From NCBI GenBank assembly GCA_942492055.1, contig CALODP010000015.1, positions 682,001 through 746,000 on the forward strand: a stretch of DNA of 64,000 bases. The letters run 5' to 3'. Both the position numbers and the translations under genes were made by a program. A model generated the notes under the pieces. It was given only the letters and a program-made list of their open reading frames with translations. It was not told the origin of the DNA and did not search any database. This document shows positions 1 to 9,494 of the stretch, one piece after another. This stretch comes from CALODP01 sp942492055 (lineage in GTDB: Bacteria > Bacteroidota > Ignavibacteria > Ignavibacteriales > Melioribacteraceae). The number at the start of each line of letters is the position of its first letter. Position 1 is the stretch's first letter.

Positions 1-1071
1 GCAATTAATTTCAAAGCACCATTGGTTTCTTTGTCGGATAACTTGAATATACTTGAATTATTCCATGGACCTACATTGGCGTTCAAAGATTTCGGCGCCA
101 GATTTATGGCTCGAACAATGGAGTATTTTGTAAAGAAAAGTAATAAAGAATTAAACATCTTAGTAGCTACTTCAGGAGATACCGGAAGCGCTGTAGCAAA
201 TGGGTTTTATGGTGTTGAAGGAATTAATGTATTTATTCTTTACCCGAGTGGCAAAGTAAGTTATATTCAGGAGAAGCAACTTACAACTTTGGATAAAAAT
301 GTAATTGCTCTGGAAATAGACGGAACATTCGATGATTGCCAAAGAATGGTAAAGGAAGCATTTGTTGATAAGGGAATAAATGCCAAGTTGAATCTTTCCT
401 CTGCAAATTCAATTAATATTGCGCGCTTATTGCCGCAATCATTTTATTATTTCGAGGCATATAAGCAAATTGCTGATAAAAGCAAAGAGATTGTAGTTTG
501 TGTCCCTTCGGGCAATCTAGGTAATATTACCGCCGGATTGTTAGCGAAAAAAATGGGATTGCCATTGGGGGAATTTATTGGCGCAACTAACGCGAATACT
601 GTTTTCAGAGAGTTTATCGAAACAGGCAAATTTACTCCCCGTCCTTCGGTAAAAACTTATTCGAACGCGATGGATGTCGGTAATCCAAGTAACCTCGCCA
701 GAATAATGAGTGCTTACAATGATAGTATCAATAGCATTCGAGATGATATTTTTTCCTTTTCCTTTTCGGATGATGATACTGTAAATGAGATCAAAATGAT
801 TTATCAAAAATACGATTATGTTATTGATCCTCATGGTGCTGTAGGTGTTTTAGCATTGGAAAAATACTTTACACAAAAAGAGAAAGAGAATAAAATCGGA
901 ATTGTCCTTGAGACAGCTCATCCTGCTAAGTTCAAAGATATTGTAGATCCCATTTTGAATATTGATCTGGAAATTCCCGATCGATTACGGCAATGCTTGG
1001 ATAAAGAAAAGAAATCAATCAAGATTTCCAATTCTTATGAAGATTTGAAAATGTATTTACTAAATAATTAG
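1..1071 (+). CDS. thrC: Threonine synthase, 5' end outside the window
   Basis: Converts O-phospho-L-homoserine to L-threonine with pyridoxal phosphate, in the cytoplasm, as the last step of threonine synthesis. The reading frame is open from base 1, so the true start lies upstream; the TTG at 22 is internal. About 356 codons are present, so the N-terminal portion of a roughly 430-residue protein is probably missing. The PLP-lysine motif LAFKDFG is encoded at about 73-93 (Lys codon at 85), followed by the phosphate-binding TSGDTGSA loop and a late VIDPHGAVG motif. These are the signatures of the thrC branch of fold-type II PLP enzymes. A terminator follows the stop codon. Function is confident. 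Confidence 0.95.
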   Translation, partial: AINFKAPLVSLSDNLNILELFHGPTLAFKDFGARFMARTMEYFVKKSNKELNILVATSGDTGSAVANGFYGVEGINVFILYPSGKVSYIQEKQLTTLDKNVIALEIDGTFDDCQRMVKEAFVDKGINAKLNLSSANSINIARLLPQSFYYFEAYKQIADKSKEIVVCVPSGNLGNITAGLLAKKMGLPLGEFIGATNANTVFREFIETGKFTPRPSVKTYSNAMDVGNPSNLARIMSAYNDSINSIRDDIFSFSFSDDDTVNEIKMIYQKYDYVIDPHGAVGVLALEKYFTQKEKENKIGIVLETAHPAKFKDIVDPILNIDLEIPDRLRQCLDKEKKSIKISNSYEDLKMYLLNN

Positions 1072-1078
1072 TTCAATT

Positions 1079-1110
1079 GAGCCTCTTCTGTATGGGATGA
1101 GGCTTTTTTA
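1079..1110 (+). terminator. Terminator after thrC
   Basis: Six-base stem agcctc (1080-1085) with gaggct (1099-1104), followed by a T-run. It sits eight bases after the thrC stop, so the gene probably ends its operon here. Confidence 0.7.
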
Positions 1111-1198
1111 TTTGCGATAAGTAAACTATTCTTGGAAATAATCGATAATACAATAGGGATTGGAGCGTAAACGATAGGATCAGCAAGAATAGAATTTT

Positions 1199-2659
1199 AT
1201 GAAGAGAAAATATTTCATAGCTTTAATTGTAAGTTGGGTTTGTATAACACTCATCTCGTATGTTTGGAATTATCACTTTATTGAAGATAGCGTTGAACAA
1301 CTTGCGCAAAATAAGGGTCGGATAATATTTGATCAGGTTCAAAACATGCGTTACTGGAATTCTCTACAAGGTGGCGTTTATGTGCCCGTTACGCATGATA
1401 CCCAACCGAATTACTATTTGAAGGATTCTTTACGAGACCTACATTCTGATTTAGGTCTTCTGACTAAGATCAACCCTGCCTATATGACTCGCCAATTGAA
1501 TGAAATTCTTGAAAAGAACGATAATTTGCGTCTTCATCTTACGAGCATTGATCCAATTCGTCCGGAAAACAAAGCTAACCAATGGGAATTAAAAGCATTA
1601 AGAGCCTTTGATAATGACGCTACTGAGTGTTTTGAGAGAATAGTTTCTGATTCGGTAGATGTTTTCAAATACATGGCACCACTTTATGTAAGAGAGAGTT
1701 GTCTTTCATGCCATGGGAATCAAGGATATAAGATTGGTGATGTAAGAGGGGGACTGAGTATTAGTTTTCCAACAGACTCTTACGCAAATACAATTAATTC
1801 AGCATTGATCTCAATGACAGCAGTACATATTATTGCCTTAATAGTCGGTTTGTTTGGTCTATTCGCATATAACAAAAAAACTAGTAGATATATTACTGTC
1901 ATTCAGGATAGCAATATTGAGTTACAGAGAAAGGAAAAACTTCTTCAAGAAGCTACTGAGCATCTATCAAGGATTAATGCGAAGAAGGATAAGTTTTTTT
2001 CAATTATTGCACATGATCTCAAAAATCCTTTTATGACCTTGATTGGTCTCAGCGAAATGCTGATAGAGGAAAAGGATAATATCGAAAAAAAGGATTTGGA
2101 CAAACTACTTTTAGAATTTAATGCTACTTCTGTTAAAACACATGAGCTTTTGGAAAATTTATTAAGATGGTCGATGAATGAAATGAATAAAACGGCATTC
2201 AACCCTGAACCGATTTTCCTTAAAGGAGTAGATGGAGAAATTCTAAAACTACTTGAAATATCAGCACAGAAAAAAAATATTATTTTAGAGGAGAAAATTG
2301 AGCCCTCACTAAACGTAGTAGCTGATAAAAATATGCTTGAAGTCATAATTAGAAACCTACTTACTAATGCAATAAAGTATTCCGGTAATAATGAAAAAGT
2401 GATTATCTCAGCTAGGGAAAATGAATCAGAGATTGAAATAGCTGTACATGATTTTGGTGTCGGATTGGATAGTCATCAAATATCCTCTTTATTTGATTGT
2501 GAGAATCGAAGATCAACATTAGGGACTGGAAATGAGAAGGGAACAGGACTTGGATTACTTCTTTGCAAAGAATTTGTTGAACGACATGAAGGTGAAATCT
2601 GGGTGGAAAGCCAAATTAGAAAAGGGAGTTCATTTTATTTCTCTTTACCAAAGAAATAA
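1199..2659 (+). CDS. Membrane sensor histidine kinase with periplasmic haem-binding DUF3365 (Tll0287-like) domain
   Basis: Length is 486 aa. An N-terminal membrane segment (about residues 6-25) is followed by an extracytoplasmic region of about 170 residues. That region ends in the c-type haem motif CLSCH (Cys168, Cys171, His172) and a GGLSISFP strand, as in DUF3365/Tll0287-type domains. A second membrane segment lies at about 204-224, then a coiled linker. The HisKA H-box IAHDLKNP has phospho-acceptor His272. The HATPase has an N-box around Asn386/Asn390 and a GTGLGL box at about 448-453. Haem in such domains is generally linked to redox, NO or oxygen sensing; the ligand here is inferred. 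No response regulator is adjacent, and the next genes are the AidA/PixA-like triplet. The start is the ATG at 1199, with only a weak ribosome-binding site. Confidence 0.85.
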   Translation: MKRKYFIALIVSWVCITLISYVWNYHFIEDSVEQLAQNKGRIIFDQVQNMRYWNSLQGGVYVPVTHDTQPNYYLKDSLRDLHSDLGLLTKINPAYMTRQLNEILEKNDNLRLHLTSIDPIRPENKANQWELKALRAFDNDATECFERIVSDSVDVFKYMAPLYVRESCLSCHGNQGYKIGDVRGGLSISFPTDSYANTINSALISMTAVHIIALIVGLFGLFAYNKKTSRYITVIQDSNIELQRKEKLLQEATEHLSRINAKKDKFFSIIAHDLKNPFMTLIGLSEMLIEEKDNIEKKDLDKLLLEFNATSVKTHELLENLLRWSMNEMNKTAFNPEPIFLKGVDGEILKLLEISAQKKNIILEEKIEPSLNVVADKNMLEVIIRNLLTNAIKYSGNNEKVIISARENESEIEIAVHDFGVGLDSHQISSLFDCENRRSTLGTGNEKGTGLGLLLCKEFVERHEGEIWVESQIRKGSSFYFSLPKK

Positions 2660-3327
2660 AAAAAATAAAATTCCTCATTTTTTTGTTGCATCAAAAGAAC
2701 AAATCAATTACATTGTCCTTTGCCGTTAGAAAGAACGGTATCACTCAACCGCGTAATAAAGAAATACTGAAATTCTTCTTATCCTGAAATTGCACAAACT
2801 CCTGAGACGCGAGAAAGCATTAGTTTAATGCTACATTCTAAATTGTAATCGAATGGCGAATGGTATTTTCATCTCGCCCCATTGAACCGAATCAGGTTCC
2901 AGACATAGGCAAGATTTACTTTGGCAAATGGCCCGGCGTTGGTTAATGTCCAAATTCCTCTTTCCCCTCATCGCCCGACTATTATTCCCAAATTTTAAGA
3001 ACAAATGATAAATGAGTAGGCAATACTCTATAATGGAATTACCTCGTTCATTGATTATTGTTAAGTATGGGATAATATGCTGACAACACTATCAATTTCC
3101 CGTTAGCACATAAATAGAACAAGTATGTTCTATGTTGTTAGGGAGATTGTGTGGGGGTGTCGGTGCATTGGGTTGGCCCGACTCGTTAAGGGTCGGGTCT
3201 GTATTGCTACATTTCTAGTCAATATTGGAGGGATAATGATTCGCGACGGACCATAATCTTGAAAAAATAATCTATTAGTTAGAAAGTATTGAGGGCAAAA
3301 TAACTATAATAATATTAGGGGGTTGAA
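2660..3327. other. Unexplained 670-bp intergenic region with small hairpins
   Basis: No convincing reading frame is present. Short inverted repeats are visible: ccgtt/aacgg at 2723-2738, gaacc/ggttc at 2884-2899, and cccgac/gtcggg at 3177-3197. The last has no proper T-run, so it is a weak terminator at best. A GGGGG ribosome-binding site at about 3318-3322 serves the next gene. The length and structure suggest a long leader, an RNA or a decayed gene. I cannot tell which. Confidence 0.4.
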
Positions 3328-3900
3328 ATGGCACAAGATAAAGTGTGGACCATTAATGTACAAGTTAATACAGCCGCTTTGGCTAATTATCCTGAGAGCG
3401 GATCTTGGGAAAGACCAGCAGGGACCGGAAGATATTGGCATGATAACGTACGGATGACTGCTGTTAGTACCGATCCGAATGATGGAATTAAAGTTGGTAC
3501 CGGTGACAATTTCGTTCTTAATGTAGGCCTTAATGACGAAATTAAATGGGTTGTAAGTGAAGTAAATCCTCGCTATATAAACAGAAGAAGTGTTTGTATG
3601 TATGGCTTCCAGGAAGGTTCAAACTGGGATAAATGTTTGATGCGTCCTTCCGCTCCTCCCGCTCAAGCAGCTTTCACGGAAGTAATTACCGGTTTCAATG
3701 CTCAAAAAGAACCACAAGAACAATGGCTTGAATGCAATCTGGCGGATATTTCGATTCCACAGACTAAAGTAAGAGCCAATGCGCAGAGTGCGTCAGTTCA
3801 ATATTATATGAAGTTAGTTGTTGTGGATATTGATAATGTGCGCAATCCGAAAGCATTGAAATATATCCAGATTGATCCTACAATTAATATAATTGTGTAG
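3328..3900 (+). CDS. AidA/PixA-like inclusion body family protein, paralogue 1
   Basis: Length is 190 aa, with no signal peptide or membrane segment, so probably cytoplasmic. First of three tandem paralogues sharing these ordered motifs: WTIN near the N-terminus, a GSWERP turn, the AVSTDPNDGI block, a DEIKWVVSEVNPRY strand, a CMYGF block, a TGFNAQKEPQEQWL block, and a C-terminal KLVVVDIDNVRNPKALKY-IQIDP ending. The DxIxW strand, the LYGF-like block and the closing DP-x-I strand resemble the AidA/PixA inclusion-body family (PF12306 type; PixA of Xenorhabdus forms crystalline inclusions). Family assignment is by motif memory and is moderately sure; function is unknown. Preceded by a haem-type kinase and followed by a multi-sensor kinase. 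Confidence 0.6.
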   Translation: MAQDKVWTINVQVNTAALANYPESGSWERPAGTGRYWHDNVRMTAVSTDPNDGIKVGTGDNFVLNVGLNDEIKWVVSEVNPRYINRRSVCMYGFQEGSNWDKCLMRPSAPPAQAAFTEVITGFNAQKEPQEQWLECNLADISIPQTKVRANAQSASVQYYMKLVVVDIDNVRNPKALKYIQIDPTINIIV

Positions 3901-3967
3901 TTTAATTCTGAAATGGCTGCCGGAGAATTCTTCGGCAGTTTTATTATGGAAAAACAAGGAGAATAAA

Positions 3968-4537
3968 ATGCTAGCGAAAAGATGGACAATCAATGTTCAG
4001 GTAAATACACTCGCATTGACGAAGTTAAAGCAAACCGGAACTTGGGAAAGACCCCTTTCTAATTCTTTCTTTTGGGGAGATAACATTCACATAACAGCCA
4101 TAAGCAATAATCCAAACGATGGGATAATTTATGGGAAAGCTGATAATTTTAGAATTAAAGTAAATCCGGGAGATGAAATTACTTGGGTGGTTAGTGAAGT
4201 TAATCCATGTTATGTCAATAAGAGAGCGGTTTGTTCTTACGGATTCATGGAGGGAGTAAATTGGGAATCATCTTTTACCCCTGTAACAGAACTCCTAGAA
4301 GAAGCGGCTTTCATTGAGATGATGACCGGTTTCGATGCCACACATGAGCCAAATCACAAATGGTTAGCATATAAAAATGCAAGTATTGCAATTCCTAAAT
4401 GCTTTGTCAGATCTGATGCCGTTAGTGCGAGGATTCACTATCAGCTAAAATTATCCCTAGTAGATATTATAGATAAATGGCATCCAATTCCGTTAAATTA
4501 TTTTTTGATGGAGCAGTCGATTGAGATAGTTGTGTAG
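3968..4537 (+). CDS. AidA/PixA-like inclusion body family protein, paralogue 2
   Basis: Length is 189 aa from the ATG at 3968, chosen because AAGGAG lies five bases upstream and the alignment with its two neighbours begins there (MLAKRWTIN). An in-frame extension to 3893 overlaps the previous gene and is unlikely. It carries the same blocks as paralogue 1: GTWERP, AISNNPNDGI, DEITWVVSEVNPCY, CSYGFMEG, TGFDATHEPNHKWL, and a C-terminal KLSLVDI/IPLNYF ending. The last strand ends MEQSIEIVV, so the DP dipeptide of paralogues 1 and 3 is lost. The gene lies 67 bp after paralogue 1 and 28 bp before paralogue 3, so a single transcript is likely. Confidence 0.6.
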   Translation: MLAKRWTINVQVNTLALTKLKQTGTWERPLSNSFFWGDNIHITAISNNPNDGIIYGKADNFRIKVNPGDEITWVVSEVNPCYVNKRAVCSYGFMEGVNWESSFTPVTELLEEAAFIEMMTGFDATHEPNHKWLAYKNASIAIPKCFVRSDAVSARIHYQLKLSLVDIIDKWHPIPLNYFLMEQSIEIVV

Positions 4538-4565
4538 ATGAGGTAGAATAGTAAAGAGGTCTATT

Positions 4566-5141
4566 ATGAAAAAAGGGAATACCTGGACGATCAATGCTCT
4601 CATAAATACCCAGGCTTTTATTGACGAGAATATAAAAGGAACATGGGAAAATCCAGTCGATATAATTGATGATTGGAAAAAATATGTGCTCTTTTCTGCG
4701 GTTAGTAATGATTCCAGCAATAAAATCTATTCCGGCTTTGAGGATATGATAGAACTTCCACTAGCTCCGGAAGATAAAATTCGTTTTGTTGTTAGTCAGG
4801 TTACTCCTTGTTATGTTACCAGACATGGAATAGCCTTATATGGTTATCACAAGGGGGGAAGTGTGATTAACGGTGAAGTCAAATCGGAAAGAACAGCGGT
4901 TGTTTCCGTTACAACTGGGTTTAACGCAAAGAAAGAACCTGAAGAAGAATGGCTCTCATTGAAGAATGCTCACGTTACAGTTCCTAATACTAAAGTAGGA
5001 GAGTATATCGATAGTTTCGTAATGAAAATTTATCTAAAAATGGTACTGATTGATATCTCCAACGTTAGGAAGCCTGTTCCTTTGAACTATTTTATTATTG
5101 ATCCGATGATAATCATGAAATCGTACTACGATATTAAGTAA
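4566..5141 (+). CDS. AidA/PixA-like inclusion body family protein, paralogue 3
   Basis: Length is 191 aa and it is the most divergent of the three. It keeps WTIN, GTWENP, the AVSNDSSNKI block, DKIRFVVSQVTPCY, ALYGYHKG, TGFNAKKEPEEEWL, and KMVLIDISNVRKPVPLNY with the IDP ending. Differences cluster between the WTIN and AVS blocks and in the segment after YGYHKG, where surface loops are expected. It has an extra charged C-terminal tail (KSYYDIK). Divergence within a tandem array points to duplication followed by specialisation, for example as subunits of a hetero-oligomer; that is inference. About 200 bp of AT-rich sequence separates it from the next kinase gene. Confidence 0.58.
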   Translation: MKKGNTWTINALINTQAFIDENIKGTWENPVDIIDDWKKYVLFSAVSNDSSNKIYSGFEDMIELPLAPEDKIRFVVSQVTPCYVTRHGIALYGYHKGGSVINGEVKSERTAVVSVTTGFNAKKEPEEEWLSLKNAHVTVPNTKVGEYIDSFVMKIYLKMVLIDISNVRKPVPLNYFIIDPMIIMKSYYDIK

Positions 5142-5344
5142 ACATCTTTTGACTGTTTTACATATTGAGGAAAATAGTCTGGAAATTCAATTCTTTTTTT
5201 ATTGTACAAACCTAGTGTCCTTTTATGAATGATGAGGAACTTCAATTTTTGATTTATGCTCACATTCCTATATAATTCTCTGAACTTTTTTTTTTATGGC
5301 ATTGTTACCACTGATAATTATAATAAATTATTTGGTAAGGAATA

Positions 5345-8300
5345 ATGCAAAAGTGCTACATAATCGGTTTTTCTGATTTGGAGAAGGGGGTAATACGAGA
5401 TGCCATTAGGAGTGAATATTCCGCGGAGGTTATTTTTATCTCAACTGAAACAGATTTTTCTTTTGATGAAAATGAAGAAAACTGCGAATCCATTGGTGTG
5501 CTTGAAGTAAATAGTAAAAATGACAAAATTAATTTGAGGAATTTAATAAGGAAAGTTCTTCCATCTCGACTCATTTGTGTGTTGTCAGAAAATTTGGATG
5601 ATAAGATAATTGATACACTAATTGAGAATGGAATTATACATTATATTGGCAAACCAATAAGAAAAGCTGAATTTAATCGTTTTATAAAGATGACAATAAA
5701 GGTTATTTCAAAGCACAAAGAAGTAACCGATTCAACTAAAGACGAAGTTCACTTCAAAAGACTATTCGAAGATTCTCCCGAGCCTCTTTGGGAAGAAGAT
5801 TATACGGAATTAGCGGAATATTTGGAAGCATTAAAAGCAAATGGAATAAAAGATTTCCGAAAATATTTTGAGGATAATCCATACGAAGTAATTAAGTGCA
5901 TTCCAATGATTAAAATACTTGATGTAAACAAAGCTGTGTTAAAACTTCATAATGCAAGAAGTAAGGAGGAATTACTTGGGAACTTAGAAAATATATTTAC
6001 AGAGAGTTCACTTGAGCTATTTAAGGAAGAAATAATTGCTTTGGCGGAAGGGAAATCGGAGTATGAAGCGGAGGGAGAAGTTAAAACTCTTGATGGAAAA
6101 AAAAGAATAATACGACTTAGTTTTATTGTATATCCCAAGGAGAGGGGAATAAACAGATCATTATTGACCACAACCGATATTACCAAAAGAAAAAAAGCCG
6201 AAGAGACAGTAAAAAGAACAAATAGAGCACTGAAAGCTATTAGTGCATGTAATTCGGTTGTAATCAGGGCAAAAGAGGAAGAAGCATTATTGAGTGAAAT
6301 ATGCAAAATAATCGTGGAGATTGGCGGGTATAGAATGGCATGGGTCGGATATGCCAAGCACGATGAAAATAAAACGGTTTACCCGGTTGCTCAGTACGGA
6401 TTTGAAGAAGGCTATTTAAGAAATATCAATGTTCGGTGGGATAATAGTAAATTAGGGCAAGGCCCTACCGGAAAAGCAATTAGAAACAGAACTCATTCAA
6501 TATCGAAGAATATTAAAACTGATAAGGATTTCTCTGAATGGAGAATAGAAGCTGTGAAAAGCGGATACCGCTCTTCGATTGCGATTCCGCTGATATATTT
6601 CGACGAAGTATTAGGAGCTATTAATATATATTCTAATGAAATAGATACTTTTACTCCCAATGAAATTCATTTACTGACTGAGCTCGCAAATGATTTGGCT
6701 TTCGGTATAAATACAATTCGAATTAGAGAGGAGCATAAGAAGAATGAAGAGAGATTAAGAATAAGTGAGAAGGAATTGAAGAAAGCCCAGGAGGTTTCTC
6801 ATGTGGGAAATTGGAAATGGTATCCCAAAGAAAACAGAGTAGAGTTATCTGATGAACTGTTCATGATATATGGTATTTCGCAAGAAAAATTTGACGGAGA
6901 TTTTCAATCGATACTTAGAAAAATTATTCATCCAGAAGATAGGAGGATGGTTGAATACTCAATGCAAAAGGCGTTAATGGAAATAGACTTGGCACCATTA
7001 GAATTTCGTGTTGTTTGGGAGGATGGTACGGTAAGAACAGTATTAGGTGAAGCCGGAGAAAGAATAGTTGATGAGGATGACGAAGTGCGCTATTTATCTG
7101 GTATTGTAAAGGATATTTCAATTCGGAAAAAGATAGAAACTGATCTTGAAGAGAGTAAGAGAAGACTTGCTACACTAATTAGTAATCTTCCCGGTATTAC
7201 ATACAGATGTAAGAACGATCCAAAATGGACAATGGAATTTATGAGTGATGGTGTATATTACTTAACCGGGTATAGTATGGAGGATTTTATAAATAATTAT
7301 AAACTCTCTTATAACGAGATAATTTATGCGGATGATAGAGATTTTGTGTGGAATGAGGTGCAGCATTCCCTAAAGAGAAATCAGACTTTTCAATTATCAT
7401 ATAGAATTATTACTGCTTCCGGGGATATAAAATGGGTTTGGGAACAGGGGAGAGGAATATGGGATAGCAAGGAAAATGATTTTATGATTGAAGGTATAAT
7501 CTTGGATATAACAGAGCAAAAGCTTAATGAGGAAAAGCTAAAGAAAAGTGAGGAGCTATATAGTACTATCATAGCTAATATTCCCGGCGGACTAATTTCC
7601 ATTATTGATAGTAATTACAATATTGTATTTACTGGAGGTATGGAGCTAAAAGAAAAGGAGAAAACTGATAAACAGATTATAGGGACGAACATTTCGGAAA
7701 TCTACCATGGCAAATTTGAAATACTATTAAAAGAAGCTGTTCACAAATCCTTTGAAGGAGAGGTTGAAGAGTTTGATGCGGAATACGAACATGATTACTA
7801 TGTTTTCAGAACTTCTCCCTTGAGAAGTAGAAACAGCGAAATAGATCGGGTTATTGTTCTGGCAATTAACCAAACCGAGAGAAAAGAAGCGGAATTGGCA
7901 TTAAAGGAGAGTGAAGAGAAATTCAGAAGATTATTCGAAACATCTGTTGAAGGGATTGTTGTTCTGGACAATAATGGAGCAATAACACTCGCAAATCCCA
8001 GGATGGAAATAATGACAGGATATGAGATTAACGAATTATTGAAAATGAATTTTGTAGGTCTTCTTGCTCCGGAAGAAAAGAATGATCATCTACGAAAAAT
8101 GGAAAAGAGGAAAAAGGGTTATGCGGAAATATATGAAAGAAGATTTATCGATAAAAAGGGAGAATCCCTTTGGTTTATTGTTTCTGCCACACCTTTATTT
8201 AATGACAACGGAGAGTATAGCGGATCATTTGGAATGTGTACTGATATTACGGATAGAAAACGGGCGCAATTACAGATAGAACTGCTAAGCCGAGCTATTG

Positions 8301-9364
8301 AACAAAGTCCGGTTTCCGTTGTAATTACAAACTCGTTAGGGGAAATAGAGTATGCCAATTCGAAGTTTTCTTCCGTAACTGGATATTCTATTGAGGAGGT
8401 TAAGGGGAAAAATCCTCGAATACTTAAATCCGGTTATCATACCGAATCATTTTACGAAGAAATGTGGAATGTTATTCTTTCGGGGAAAAATTGGTTCGGT
8501 GAAGTACGAAATAAAAAGAAGAACGGGAAACTATATTGGGAGAGTCAGGTAATTTCACCAATAGTAAATGATCATGGAGACATTACACATTTTATAGCAG
8601 TAAAAGAGGATGTTACTCAAAAGAAAAAGATGGTCGAAGAATTGATATTAGCTAAAGAAAAGGCCGAAGAAATGAACAAAGTGAAGTCATATTTCTTTGC
8701 TAACATGAGTCATGAATTGCGAACTCCTTTTATTAGTATTATGGGATATGCGGAAATACTATCCGATGCATTGGGGGATCCTCTTCTCAAAGAATACTCA
8801 GATTCAATAAAGGATTCTGCCAAACACTTAGTCGAAACGTTAAATAATATTTTGAATCTTTCCAAACTGGAAATCGAAGAATTCGGAGTAAAGATATCGG
8901 AATTCAATATCACGGAACTATTGGAGGGGGTATATAATAAATACGAATCAAAGGCCATGGATAAAAAACTCGCTATGAGTAAGGATATTTTTAAAACCAG
9001 ATTGTTAATAAAAACAGATAAGAAGTTTATTTTGGAAATATTACATAATCTTTTAAACAATTCTCTGAAATATACTCGCGAAGGAGGTATTGGATTATAT
9101 GCAGCTATGAAGACTATTGAGTCTGGAAAGATTTTACAATTGAAAGTATCGGATACAGGAATTGGTATTCCTGAAGATATGAAAGAGCATATTTGGATGG
9201 AATTTCGTCAGGGAAGTGAAGGATTAAATCGTGAATACGAAGGAACCGGATTAGGATTAACAATAACAAAAAAATATGTTGAGCTATTAAATGGTAAAAT
9301 CTATTTTGATAGCGAAATTGGCAAAGGAACAACTTTTACGGTTGAGATTCCGATTTCGGAATAA
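5345..9364 (+). CDS. Multi-PAS/GAF sensor histidine kinase with degenerate N-terminal receiver domain
   Basis: Length is 1339 aa with no obvious membrane segment, so probably a soluble cytoplasmic sensor. Approximate domain order: receiver-like fold 1-120; PAS with the PLWEEDYTELAEYL opening 135-290; GAF 296-459; PAS 472-592; PAS 601-725; PAS 730-850; PAS 860-975; PAS 980-1095; HisKA 1113-1180 with H-box NMSHELRTP (His1123); HATPase 1220-1337 with GTGLGL. In the receiver-like region the strand where the phospho-acceptor Asp should lie reads GVLEVNS, so it probably cannot be phosphorylated in the usual way. No cognate response regulator is adjacent. Its position directly after the AidA/PixA-like triplet suggests, but does not prove, a link. 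Confidence 0.88.
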   Translation: MQKCYIIGFSDLEKGVIRDAIRSEYSAEVIFISTETDFSFDENEENCESIGVLEVNSKNDKINLRNLIRKVLPSRLICVLSENLDDKIIDTLIENGIIHYIGKPIRKAEFNRFIKMTIKVISKHKEVTDSTKDEVHFKRLFEDSPEPLWEEDYTELAEYLEALKANGIKDFRKYFEDNPYEVIKCIPMIKILDVNKAVLKLHNARSKEELLGNLENIFTESSLELFKEEIIALAEGKSEYEAEGEVKTLDGKKRIIRLSFIVYPKERGINRSLLTTTDITKRKKAEETVKRTNRALKAISACNSVVIRAKEEEALLSEICKIIVEIGGYRMAWVGYAKHDENKTVYPVAQYGFEEGYLRNINVRWDNSKLGQGPTGKAIRNRTHSISKNIKTDKDFSEWRIEAVKSGYRSSIAIPLIYFDEVLGAINIYSNEIDTFTPNEIHLLTELANDLAFGINTIRIREEHKKNEERLRISEKELKKAQEVSHVGNWKWYPKENRVELSDELFMIYGISQEKFDGDFQSILRKIIHPEDRRMVEYSMQKALMEIDLAPLEFRVVWEDGTVRTVLGEAGERIVDEDDEVRYLSGIVKDISIRKKIETDLEESKRRLATLISNLPGITYRCKNDPKWTMEFMSDGVYYLTGYSMEDFINNYKLSYNEIIYADDRDFVWNEVQHSLKRNQTFQLSYRIITASGDIKWVWEQGRGIWDSKENDFMIEGIILDITEQKLNEEKLKKSEELYSTIIANIPGGLISIIDSNYNIVFTGGMELKEKEKTDKQIIGTNISEIYHGKFEILLKEAVHKSFEGEVEEFDAEYEHDYYVFRTSPLRSRNSEIDRVIVLAINQTERKEAELALKESEEKFRRLFETSVEGIVVLDNNGAITLANPRMEIMTGYEINELLKMNFVGLLAPEEKNDHLRKMEKRKKGYAEIYERRFIDKKGESLWFIVSATPLFNDNGEYSGSFGMCTDITDRKRAQLQIELLSRAIEQSPVSVVITNSLGEIEYANSKFSSVTGYSIEEVKGKNPRILKSGYHTESFYEEMWNVILSGKNWFGEVRNKKKNGKLYWESQVISPIVNDHGDITHFIAVKEDVTQKKKMVEELILAKEKAEEMNKVKSYFFANMSHELRTPFISIMGYAEILSDALGDPLLKEYSDSIKDSAKHLVETLNNILNLSKLEIEEFGVKISEFNITELLEGVYNKYESKAMDKKLAMSKDIFKTRLLIKTDKKFILEILHNLLNNSLKYTREGGIGLYAAMKTIESGKILQLKVSDTGIGIPEDMKEHIWMEFRQGSEGLNREYEGTGLGLTITKKYVELLNGKIYFDSEIGKGTTFTVEIPISE

Positions 9365-9494
9365 AAGAATATAAAATAATCCTATAAAAAAAACTACTTG
9401 AGTAAATTAAATAATTATCATTATATTGCCCACCGTGTGATTATGCAGCCCTGCATATTAAATAATATCAAAAATAAAAGATCAAGAAGCTTGT

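Noticed and set aside
3177..3197. GC hairpin cccgac/gtcggg as a terminator
   Set aside because: Only six pairs and no T-run; kept only as a structural note in the intergenic entry.
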